Shown one piece after another: positions 54,843 to 64,000 of a stretch of 64,000 nt of DNA (within the stretch, counting starts at the first letter, position 1; each line of letters opens with the position of its first letter). Both the position numbers and the translations under genes were made by a program. Source of the DNA: Schistocerca nitens (taxonomy: Eukaryota; Arthropoda; Insecta; Orthoptera; Acrididae); contig NC_064614.1 in NCBI RefSeq assembly GCF_023898315.1, forward strand, positions 502,712,109-502,776,108. Direction: 5' to 3'. Under the pieces are notes generated by a model, which saw nothing but the letters and a program-made list of their open reading frames with translations, made no database searches and was not told the DNA's origin.

Positions 54843-55238
54843 TTAATTTATGAAGAGACTTAGTCCTTTCTTGTATGGTTTCAGATATAGTCGTTTCCTT
54901 ATGTCTGCTGCTTGCATCTTTCGATTATGCCTTTCTGCTTCCTCTAGCTGCTCCTGGAAGTTCTGTGCGTTCTTGGTTGTTTTGGAAATAGCTACAGCAC
55001 CACCAGCCAGCGAACCTATCTCTGAGAGACCTGCAAAGGCAGGAATGAAGAAGGGGATGATTCCTCCTGATGTCTTGGGTAATGGCAGAAACGCTGTTGC
55101 TTTAACTGGTGCTTTCGTGCTTCAGGTCACTTTTAGTTCCATACATCACTGCCAGGAAACAATTATTGAGACACAGCTTCTTCTTCAGTGCGAAACTTGC
55201 AACGTTCGTAACTTGCATGAAATTGACACCAAGTCCAT
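54843..55238 (-). pseudogene. Polinton small minor-capsid (pVI-like) protein, broken
   Basis: One frame with three stops. It begins MDLVSISCKLRTLQVSH and has a hydrophobic, glycine-rich middle (FFIPAFAGLSEIGSLAGGAV). An alpha-helical charged part follows (QEQLEEAERHNRKMQAADIR), and the end is RLYLKPYKKGLSLFIN. The glycine/hydrophobic stretch plus the LKPYKKGLGL-type C-terminus is the signature I know from the small Polinton capsid protein likened to adenovirus pVI. It lies between the integrase and the penton-like gene, the usual order. Confidence 0.72.
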
Positions 55239-55280
55239 CTAAAATTTACCACTCATGGCTTTATCAGCTACAAATCTTTA

Positions 55281-56478
55281 TACACACATCAAAAACCATT
55301 TTGCATCACTCCAGTTCCCAAAACTCTTGAAGATAGATGATGACTGTGGATATTGTATCACAGACACAGTCCCTTTGACTGTTCAGAGATGTCACTAAAC
55401 CCGCCCAAAGATGTAAACAACAACGCATGAGCAGCGCCTGTTAGACGGAGGGAGTCCGAGAGCCGATCAGTTCCAGTCATCCCAACAGGAAGGAGGTGCA
55501 CGGTTCGTGTTGTCTGCAGTTCAACCATGCCTACACAGTCAATACCGCAGTTCGATTGCGTCTGCATTGTTACATTGTGCCAGGGAGGGCTCTCAACAAG
55601 AGAAGTGTCCAGGCGTCTCAGAGTGAACCAAAGCGATGTTATTCGGACATGGAGGAGATAAAGAGAGAGACGGGAATTGTCGATGACGTGCCTCGCTCAG
55701 GCCGCCCTAGGGCTACTACCGCAGTGGATGACCGCTACCTACGGAATATGGCTCGATGGAAGCCTGACAGCAACGCCACAATGTCGAACAATGCTTTTCG
55801 TGCAGCCACAGGACGTCATGTTACGACTCAAACTGTGCGCAATAGGCTACATAATGCGCAACTTCACTCCGAACGTCCATGGCGAGGTCCATATTTGCGA
55901 CCACGACAACATGCAGCACGGTACAGATGGGCCCAACAACAGCCGAATGGACCGCTCAGAATTGGCATCACGTTCTCTTCACCGATGATTGTCGCATATT
56001 CCTTCAACCAGACAATCGTCGGAAACGTGTTTGGAGGGAACCCGGTCAGGCCGAACGCCTCAGACTCACTGTCCAGCGAGTGGAGCAAGGTGGAGGTTCC
56101 CTGCTGTTTTGGGTGGCATAATGTGGGGCCGACATACGCCGCTGGTGGTCATGGAAGGCGCCGCAGCGGCTGCACGATACGTGAATCCCATCCTCCGACC
56201 GATAGTGCAACCATATTGGCAGCATATTGGAGAGGCATTCGTCTTCATGGACGACAATTCGCGCCCCCATCGTGCACATCTTGTGAATGACTTCCTTCAG
56301 GATAACATCGCTCGACTACAGTGGCCATCATATTCTCCAGACATGAACCCTATTGATCATTCCTGGGATAGATTGAAAAGAATTGTTTATGGACTATGTG
56401 ACCCATCAACCACTCTGATGGATCTACGCCGAATCGCTGTTGAGGATTGGGATAATCTGTACCAATGGTGCCTTGATG
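55281..56478 (+). mobile_element. Tc1-like transposon, family 6, 3'-truncated
   Basis: The left TIR starts TACACACATCAAAAACCATT on a TA. No right TIR: the element breaks off at about 56478 in integrase sequence. Transposase remnants in three frames: MPTQSIPQFDCVCIV start, RKRVWREPGQAERLRL, then VFMDDNSRPHRAHLVNDFLQ (second D) and SPDMNPIDHSWDRLKR, where the catalytic E has become D. Truncation and insertion at the integrase tail imply a deletion after insertion. Confidence 0.85.
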
Positions 56479-57340
56479 TACCTATTTTTTGTTGCTGTAA
56501 AACCAAACCATTTAACTAATGCCATATTCCCTCAATCTACTGCGCGTTCTATGAGAAACACGTGTGCTTCTGAGCTCTTCTGCATATTTTTGGTGTAAAA
56601 GCATCCCGAAATTTCAGTGCCACTGCTATCTTTTAAGAGGCAAGTTCTAGGGTATGTTCTCTGTACTTTGGAAACTAGAAATATCTCACTCGACCAGTTT
56701 GGGAGGTATAACTTCTTAAATGCTGTGTTGTGTTTTCAGATATGTACCAAATCACTCACATTAAATTTCTGTTTGATTGGAGCCAGCATTTTAATACGAT
56801 AGTACATTGTATGCAAGAGTCCATTATCACGAACTTCGATTGGTCTCATTTTTATTTGCTATGCTTGGTTCGATTATACTGTGGAGTTATTTCGGATAGA
56901 ATGTCTGTCCAATTGTATGAGCTGTGAAGATTAAAATGCGTCCATGTTTGACCTTTTATTGTTCTGTTCAGATATTCCGCGATACTCGCCTTCAGATGGG
57001 TGATGCTGAGTAGTGATGTACTCTATTCCGCTGCACAACAGCCTTGAAATACGTATTTTAAAACTCTAGATTGTGATCGGTGTGGAGGTTTTCATCCCTG
57101 TCTGAAATAAACGCTCAGACACCCCTGTGACGTCTCTCACCGTTTTTGTTTTAACAGGTAATGCCTAGACAAATTTAGGGTTCATCAATAACCATTAAAA
57201 TAAAATTGAATCGATTATTCTCATGTGAATATTCCTTCATACCTACAAGATCAGCCTACTATAATTCATCCAAACGTTTAATCATAATATGCCTAAGAGG
57301 CTATGTTTTGCATGCTGGTTTGTGCAGTTCTCGAATTACT
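56479..57340 (-). pseudogene. Polinton-type DDE integrase with chromodomain-like tail, broken
   Basis: Minus-strand frames keep the retroviral-type integrase order. HKPACKT lies at about 57310, then ADLVGMKEYSHENNRFNFIL with the first D. NLHTDHNLEF carries the second D, and AEYLNRTIKGQTWTHFNLHS the catalytic E. The C-terminal beta barrel is seen in FNVSDLVHI and LYLPNWSSEIFLVSKVQRTY, followed by a chromodomain-like VFLIERAVD...LVKWFGFTATKN. This enzyme would insert the linear element into chromosomes. Frameshifts and stops disable it, and the end is cut by the Tc1-like element at 56478. Confidence 0.78.
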
Positions 57341-57349
57341 GCTCCATAC

Positions 57350-58022
57350 TTATTCGATTAAAGCTATATTGCTATGCTCTGAAATCACTGAGATAACCTC
57401 ATTCGAATGAGCGGTATTGCCCACAGCAGCTGATGCCATGAGCACTCATAGTCGATCTATTAGCTGATTGGGGTCGTCATAGTATATATCCTGAGGGGGT
57501 TGATTGCTGACTCCTTTATACTGAATTTCAATACCCACACCACTGATATACCGAGCCTCTAATAATAATGGTTTATAATATTTCTGTGTTCCGCACTGTG
57601 TTGGTTTACTGATTTCCTGTGCCACCAGTCAACTGTAGCATTTGACCATACATCTCCCAATCTTTGGATGAAAATTTTACTGTTTTTGAGGCTTTAAGAA
57701 AAATGAGGTTCAGTAGATCCAGTGTTCTTTGAACTTCCCTGTCGCCTGTCTATACTGTCCTTCCATATAAACTTAAAGGCTTCGAGTGCAACATGTACAA
57801 ATTTGCAGCAATGATACCGAATGTTTTGTCTGTCCTAGCACTACTGTGACAGTTAATGAAACTGGCAATAGCATCATCGTTGTCGTGAGTGATTTGGCTG
57901 ATAGTTTACAACAGGTTTAAGTGTTTCTCTCAGCGTCTGCTCTTGATCCAAATGTCCTCACCGGAGCAGCGATAGCTTCTTCCAACACCCTTCCTTGTAG
58001 GCTTAGTATGCTTAGTCGACAT
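57350..58022 (-). pseudogene. Conserved Polinton protein of unknown function, broken
   Basis: Starts MSTKHTKPTRKGVGRSYRCS (ATG at 58020-58022) and contains RTDKTFGIIAANLYMLHSKP, LDLLNLIFLKASKTVKFSSK, DWEMYGQMLQLTGGTG, and near the end DIYYDDPNQLIDRL-type text and SNEVISVISEHSNIALIE before a TAA. The DDPNxLIDRL and ending EVISVI motifs are typical of a protein conserved in Polintons between ATPase and integrase. Role unknown. Several stops and at least two frameshifts. Confidence 0.6.
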
Positions 58023-58429
58023 CTTGTTATATACTAAGTGGGCTGATGCAGAAACTGCACCTTATATACGTTTTGCTCAAACTTTACAGTTAAGTCATGT
58101 ACTTTCTTTCCAGTTCCATCAACCTTTACATGTAAGCCATATACTTTCTTTCTCAGAATGAACTGGATGTATGTCTCGAGTTCCTTAACTCTGACATTTA
58201 ATTCGTTGATCAGTCTCAGAAGGGTCTCGGCTTATGCCTATAGCTTCTTAACTTTAAGTCCGTCAGACTGAAATTTTTCCATTTGTGTACAGATGCATTC
58301 CCTGTCTATGCACACCTATCCTCTCGGGCTGAGAGCCTTACATACATGTGAGCTTGTCCGTAGTATGAAGTATATTAATATACTCATAACTTTTTTCATA
58401 GCTATACGTAAAGAAACTGCTGGAAATTC

Positions 58430-59010
58430 CATCTATACCTACCATAATTCAGTTTACGTTAATCATCGATAACGAGAAACCCATACTTCGTGTGATTCTA
58501 GCAATCTGCACATATCTTTACAAAATAATTGAATAACACGTCGGTTCCCACATGCACCTTTTAAATGTGTTTTAAATTCAAACTGTCTGACTTGAAATCA
58601 ATGATGAGAGTTGCACTATCTCTCACCAACTATTGCTAGAATATATCTGACTGAAATAAAATACTTCAACACCCAATGACGACCAAAACAGAAATATTGC
58701 AGAATTTGGTCCTGGTATTCCAGAACAACATCGTCAAATATGAATGCTGTGTTTGGCTGTACATATTGGCGGGGGATTTGACTAAATGTCGTGCATGTTA
58801 CACCATCTATACCCTGCAGTATCTTTTGCAGTAGCTGGTACTTACCAGCGTTTTTTAAAATATACATGCATACTCAAAGTGGACTCCATCCAGGTATGTT
58901 AGTAGTGGTATTAGAACGTTTGAATCGATGTAAGTGGATGGAGCTACAATTATCACTCATATATTATCAGGTAGGAGTATCCCATTCTTCTTCATCTTCT
59001 TCTTTCACTC
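58430..59010 (-). pseudogene. Polinton A32-like packaging ATPase, broken
   Basis: An 83-codon open segment (58616-58867) holds the Walker B-type TAFIFDDVVLEYQDQIL followed by YFCFGRHW. Upstream, at about 58920-58980, VIIVAPSTYIDSNVLI occupies the Walker A position but the GKT is lost. Downstream the frame continues with stops through NTFKRCMWEPTCY. A32/FtsK-like ATPases pump DNA into capsids. Between it and the next gene (58023-58429) lies a stretch rich in charged residues that may have been a small coiled-coil gene. Confidence 0.72.
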
Positions 59011-59137
59011 TTCTTCCGCACCATCACAGGACCAGTCACTTACAACCAAGTCCTGATGCTTTATCCACCCTGGCATGATACTGACTGCATCAGGTTTTGG
59101 TATGCAATATGCTTTTATAGAAAAATCAGCACTTGCA

Positions 59138-59168
59138 ATAACAATAATAATAATAATAATAATAATAT
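59138..59168. repeat. (AAT)n microsatellite
   Basis: About ten AAT units. Confidence 0.95.
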
Positions 59169-59306
59169 GAATAATCTATGTAGCCACTATGGCGCAATAA
59201 TTTTACCAACTGAGCTACAATGGTCGCAACTTACATTATACAATGAAGGAGTAGATATATAAGAAAAACAACAAAGATTTGTGAATATATTTTTTATTTA
59301 CGCATT

Positions 59307-62300
59307 GTTGTTGTTGTGGTCTTCAGTCCTGAGACTGGTTTGATGCAGCTCTCCATGATACTCTATCCTGTACAAGCTTCTTCATCTCCCAGTACCTACT
59401 GCAACCTACATCCTTCTGAATCTGCTTAGTGTATTGATCTCTTGGTCTCCCTCTACGATTTTTACCCTCCACGCTGCCCTCGAATGCTAAATTTGTGATC
59501 CCTTGATGCCTCAAAACATGTCCTACCAAGCGATCCCTTCTTCTAGTCAAGTTGTGCCACAAACTTCTCTTCTCCCCAATCCTATTCAATACCTCCTCAT
59601 TAGTTACGTGATCTACCCACCTTATCTTTAGCATTCTTCTGTAGCACCACATTTCGAAAGCTTCTATTCTCTTCTTGTCCAAACTGGTTATCGTCCATGT
59701 TTCACTTCCATACATGGCTACACTCCATACAAATGCTTTCAGAAACGACTTCCTGACACTTAAATCTATACTCGATGTTAACAAATTTCTCTTCTTCAGA
59801 AACGATTTCCTTGCCATTGCCAGTCTACATTTTATGTCCTCTCTACTTCGACCATCATCAGTTATTTTACTCCCTAAATAGCAAAACTCCTTTACTACTT
59901 TAAGTGTCTCATTTCCTAATCTAATCCCCTCAGCATCACCCGATTTAATTTGACTACATTCCATTATCCTCGTTTTGCTTTTGTTGATGTTCATCTTATA
60001 TCCTCCTTTCAAGACACTGTCCATTCCGTTCAACTGCTCTTCCAAGTCCTTTGCTGTCTCTGACAGAATTACAATGTCATCGGCGAACCTCAAAGTTTTT
60101 ACTTCTTCTCCATGAATTTTAATACCTACTCCGAATTTTTCTTTTGTTTCCTTTACTGCTTGCTCAATATACAGATTGAATAACATCGGGGAGAGGCTAC
60201 AACCCTGTCTCACTCCTTTCCCAACCACTGCTTCCCTTTCATGCCCCTCGACTCTTATAACTGCCATCTGGTTTCTGTACAAATTGTAAATAGCCTTTCG
60301 CTCCCTGTATTTTACCCCTGCCACCTTCAGAATTTGAAAGAGAGTATTCCAGTTAACGTTGTCAAAAGCTTTCTCTAAGTCTGCAATGCTAGAAACGTAG
60401 GTTTGCCTTTTCTTAATCTTTCTTCTAAGATAAGTCGTAAGGTTAGTATTGCCTCACGTGTTCCATCATTTCTACGGAATCCAAACTGATCTTCCCCGAG
60501 GTCCGCTTCTACCAGTTTTTCCATTCGTCTGTAAAGAATTCGCGTTAGTATTTTGCAGCTGTGACTTATTAAACTGATTGTTCGGTAATTTTCACATCTG
60601 TCAACACCTGCTTTCTTTGGTATTGGAATTATTATATTCTTCTTGAAGTCTGTGGGTATTTCGCCTGTCTCATACATCTTGCTCACCAGATGGTAGAGTT
60701 TTGTCAGGACTGGCTCTCCCAAGGCCATCAGTAGTTCTAATGGAATGTTGTCTACTCCCGGGGCCTTGTTTCGACTAAGGTCTTTCAGTGCTCTGTCAAA
60801 CTCTTCACGCAGTATCTTATCTCCCATTTCATCTTCATCTACAGCCTCTTCCATTTCCATAATATTGTCCTCAAGTACATCGCCCTTGTATAAACCCTCT
60901 ATATACTCCTTCCACCTTTCTGCTTTCCCTTCTTTGCTTAGAACTGGGTGGCCATCTGAGCTCTTGATATTCATACAAGTGGTTTTCTTCTCTCCAAAGG
61001 TCTCTTTAATTTTCCTGTAGGCAGTATCTATCTTACCCCTAGTGAGACAAGCCTCTACATCCTTACATTTGTCCTCTAATGGCCCTGCTTAGCCATTTTG
61101 CACTTTCTGTCGATCTCATTTTTGAGACGTTTGTATTCCCTTTTGCCTGCTTCATTTACTGCATTTTTATATTTTCTCCTTTCATCAATTAAATTCTATA
61201 TTTCTTCTGTTACCCAAGGATTTCTATTAGCCCTCGTCTTTTTACCTACTTGATCCTCTGCTGCCTTCACTACTTCATCCCTCAGAGCTACCCATTCTTC
61301 TTCTACTGTATTTCTTTCCCCATTCCTGTCAATTGTTCCCTTATGCTCTCCCTGAAACTCTCTACAACCTCTGGTTCTTTCAGTTTATCCAGGTCCCATC
61401 TCCTTAAATTCCCACCTTTTTGCAGTTTCTTCAGTTTCAATCTGCAGTTCATAACCAATAGATTGTGGTCAGAATCCACATCTGCCCCTGGAAATGTCTT
61501 ACAATTTAAAACCTGGTTCCTAAATCTCTGTCTTACCATTATATAATCTATCTGATACCTATTAGTATCTCCAGGATTCTTCCAGGTATATAACCTTCTT
61601 TTATGATTCTTGAACCAAGTGTTAGCTATGATTAAGTTATGCTCTGTGCAAAATTCTACAAGGCGACTTCCTCTTTCATTTCTTCCCCCCAATCCATATT
61701 CACCTACTATGTTTCCTTCTCTCCCTTTTCCTACTGACGAATTCCAGTCACACATGACTATTAAATTTTCGTCTCCCTTCAGTACCTGAATAATTTCTTT
61801 TATCTCGTCATACATTTCATCAATTTCTTCATCATCTGCAGAGCTAGTTGACATATAAACTTGTACTACTGTAGTAGGCATGGGCTTTGTGTATGTCTTG
61901 GCCACAATAATGCGTTCACTATGCTGTTTGTAGTAGCTAACCCGCACTCCTATTTTTTTATTCATTATTAAACCTACTCCTGCATTACCCCTATTTGATT
62001 TTGTATTTATAACCCTGTAATCACCTGACCAAAAGTCTTGTTTCTCCTGCCACCGAACTTCACTAATTCCCACTATATCTAACTTTAACCTATCCCTTTC
62101 CCTTTTTAAATTTTCTAAACTACCTGCCCGATTAAGGGATCTGACATTCCATGCTCCGATCCGTAGAATGCCAGTTTTCTTTCTCCTGATAACGACGTCC
62201 TCTTGAGTAGTCCCCGCCCGGAGATCCGAATGGGGGACTATTTTACCTCCGGAATATTTTACCCAAGAGGACGCCATCATCATTTGATCATACAGTAAAG

Positions 62301-62594
62301 CTGCATGTCCTCGGGAAAAATTAGGGCTGTAGTTTCCCCTTGCTTTCAGCCGTTCGCAGTACCAGCACAGCAAGGCCGTTTTGGTTAATGTTACAAGGCC
62401 AGATCAGTCAATCATCCAGACTGTTGCCCCTGCAACTACTGAAAAGGCTGCTGCCCCTCTTCAGGAACCACATGTTTGTATGGCCTCTCAACAGATACCC
62501 CTCCGTTGTGGTTGCACCTACGGTACGGCCATCTGTATCGCTGAGGCACGCAAGCCTCCCCACCAACGGCCAGGTCCGTGGTTCATGGGGGATG
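59307..62594 (-). mobile_element. LINE-A copy 3, full length, with TSD
   Basis: Bounded by the 11-bp duplication ATTTACGCATT at 59296-59306 and 62595-62605, so the 3288-bp insert is defined exactly. The 3' end (left) is GTTGTTGTTGTGG and the 5' leader (right) ends near CATGGGGGATG. It separates the virus-like genes on its left from the frame at 62.7-63.5 kb. Confidence 0.95.
59323..62373 (-). pseudogene. LINE-A ORF: endonuclease and reverse transcriptase, frameshifted
   Basis: The endonuclease is open (61303-62373): GAWNVRSLNRAG (N), VGISEVRWQEKQ (E), VMCDWNSSVGK (D and N), GADVDSDHNLLV (SDH). The RT lies in 60375-60974 (NKAPGVDNIPLELL, YRTISLISHSCK) and 59323-60324 (GVRQGCSLSPMLFNL, RFADDIVILSE), followed by the C-terminal tail GRPRDQYTKQIQKDVGCSRY. 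Frameshifts near 60374 (one base lost), about 61076 and about 61315 break it into three. The endonuclease style recalls RTE-like elements; clade not certain. Confidence 0.9.
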
Positions 62595-62735
62595 ATTTAC
62601 GCATTAGCAGCACAATATATCAGTAAGAATTCACTGGTTCAGTCTACCCAACAGCACAGTATTTTGCAAATAAAGATTTCTTGTATGCACAGAATTCAGC
62701 GTGTGTTTCTCTCAAACTGGTGGGTGTTCTTTTAG

Positions 62736-63490
62736 CTTCTTTTTACACTGTACTGATGCCGTGTTCTAAATCGTCTGCATCAACACTACACACACGGAGA
62801 TAGTTCACAAAGTCGTTTTACACAGTTTGTTCGCGCAGCAGCTCATGGTCCAGTCTCTCCAACATAAGGAATAGAACCTTCTGTAGGCCAAACAAGTTTG
62901 TAATGGTGGAATGTTCCAGATAAATGGATCGACCTCCAGATTTCACCATGAGTGTCACGCCATCGTACAATGATTTTACAGATAGCATCAGGTCAGCACA
63001 GTAAATGTTCGGAGATGCAGAACACTCGAATGTCATCTGTTGATTGATGTAGGGTTCTATATTACACAGTTCATCGTATTCCATTCATCGTATTCCAATC
63101 CATAAACAGCATTTTAACACTTCTAACTACATTTTCAATCTTTAAACAAAAAACCAGTCAGTGTCCACTGATGCTTCGATACCAATATTTAAGCACATTG
63201 GACTGTATGCTTCATTGGACTGTATGCTTTTAACTTATTAGCTGAAGCGAAAAGCAGTAGAGAATTGGGAAGAATCGGTAGCTTGTCATCCACCACATCA
63301 ACATAAACTTCCTTGCAGCAATACTGGAATGTTCTGGGATGGTGTATATATTGGAAACCAGTACTGAGCTGCACCGTGTGGCGTAGGACCTCCAGCACGG
63401 TTCCTCTGAGAGTCAAGGACTAGCTGGGTATCTTCATTAAACAAATCAATGAATGAGGTGGACAATAGCAGCTCATCTTCCTACTCCGAC
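62736..63490 (-). pseudogene. Uncharacterised protein remnant beyond LINE-A
   Basis: Minus-strand frames 63189-63416 (YCCKEVYVDVVDDKLPILP) and 62818-63084 (QQMTFECSASPNIYCADLML, MVKSGGRSIYLEHSTITNLF, FLMLERLDHELL) appear to be parts of one protein, continued past a TAA as NDFVNYLRVCSVDADDLEHG. Small tandem duplications (GGACTGTATGCTT at about 63200-63230, TCGTATTCC at about 63075-63095) disturb the frame. I do not recognise it. Its position, orientation and decay match the virus-like genes left of the LINE, so it may belong to the same element. Confidence 0.4.
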
Positions 63491-64000
63491 ATGATGGTCA
63501 GGTGCACTACAAGAACCCATTGAGCTGCTGCCACTGCTGACCCCAACATACTGGAGGTCGCTGCGGTCCTGCCGAGCCAGTGGTGGCTGCTGCTCATCAG
63601 ACACACTGGAGGTTACTACCAGTCTGGACATGCTGGAGGCCGCTCAGCAAGAAGAAGAAACAATAAGCATCCACAGACAAAGACACAGAGCTGAACAACG
63701 AAATGGAACTTGACAAAGAAGAGGAAGAACCGCCACATGCAGTAATAATAGCAAAGACATGTTATGAGTACTTACTTTTCCACTTCTGTGATGTGGAGGC
63801 AGATTAGGATTTCGGCTACTTTAGACACTTCATAGTTCTTCTACTGGCTGACTGTAACTGATAACGCATCCGTCTTAATCCCCTGATGTCATGATCAAGT
63901 GACTAGATGGAGTGTTCCCACATTCCTATGGATTAAAGCCAATTTTAAAGTGGGGGAGAGGGTGAATGTCGTCTTCCTATTGGGCCCCATGGGAAGTGGT
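63491..64000. other. No gene recognised
   Basis: Contains imperfect short repeats around ACTGGAGGTCGCTGC and a purine-rich stretch near 63650-63730. No supported gene. Confidence 0.45.

Larger units (their letters stand above)
46487..59010. mobile_element. Maverick/Polinton-type virus-like DNA element, decayed
   Basis: Six to seven Polinton hallmark genes lie together: a family-B DNA polymerase on the plus strand (46.5-47.6 kb) and, converging from the minus strand, ATPase, conserved protein, integrase, pVI-like protein, penton-like protein and major capsid protein (52.1-59.0 kb). Each carries stops or frameshifts. I did not find the long TIRs or 6-bp TSD, nor the adenain-type protease. The left end is cut into the polymerase N-terminus; the right end may extend to about 63.5 kb beyond a LINE insertion. 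Later insertions are two Tc1-like elements at 48.6-51.3 kb, a SINE at 53.1 kb, a Tc1-like element at 55.3-56.5 kb and LINE-A at 59.3 kb. An integrated adintovirus-like virus is the alternative reading; gene content alone does not separate the two. Confidence 0.8.

Noticed and set aside
1..64000. CRISPR arrays or bacterial operons
   Set aside because: No regularly spaced repeats with unique spacers and no tightly packed same-strand genes; the repeats are eukaryotic.

Overview
This is eukaryotic DNA: tRNA-headed SINEs, APE-type LINEs, Tc1/mariner transposons, microsatellites and no bacterial-style operons. The repeat set, especially the many SINE copies sharing one central core, resembles what I know of large grasshopper/locust genomes (Orthoptera, perhaps Schistocerca). 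That assignment is inference. I see no ordinary single-copy host gene with support. The window is layers of mobile elements, many of which can be delimited by target-site duplications (TSDs) or terminal inverted repeats (TIRs).

Left part (1-11 kb): a 5'-truncated LINE against a Tc1-like end, several tRNA-derived SINEs (two with an odd inverted tRNA-like hairpin structure), and long stretches with nothing recognisable. At 11.63-14.13 kb lies one of the two most interesting objects: a 2.5 kb element with about 100 bp TIRs (CACAGGCCAACG...) and TTA duplications, inserted in a mariner relic. It carries the broken reading frame of a cysteine-rich protein that I recognise only as a widespread uncharacterised arthropod family.

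Middle (16-46 kb): two inverted copies of one Tc1-like family. The second (17.45-24.71 kb) is split by a complete I-type LINE (gag, endonuclease, RT, RNase H), itself hit by a SINE, and by a solo-LTR-like insert. Two copies of a CR1-like LINE follow. The one at 33.2-37.4 kb has two intact overlapping ORFs, an SGNH/esterase ORF1 and a 954-aa endonuclease-RT ORF2. A mariner and a SINE sit inside an older LINE relic (38.6-41.5 kb), and another LINE copy sits inside a further relic (43.3-46.2 kb).

Right part (46.5-63.5 kb): the decayed remains of a Maverick/Polinton-type virus-like DNA element. A protein-primed family-B DNA polymerase fragment lies on the plus strand. Converging on it from the minus strand are a packaging ATPase, a conserved Polinton protein, a DDE integrase with a chromodomain-like tail, a small minor-capsid/pVI-like protein, a penton-like protein and a major-capsid protein. 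All are broken by stops or frameshifts, and several are interrupted by later elements: a SINE in the capsid gene, a Tc1-like element at the integrase tail, and a full LINE with an 11-bp TSD. Between the convergent halves sits a Tc1-like transposon (48.65-50.07 kb) with matching TIRs and an uninterrupted 340-aa transposase. It and the 33.2-37.4 kb LINE are the only elements here that look structurally capable of function.
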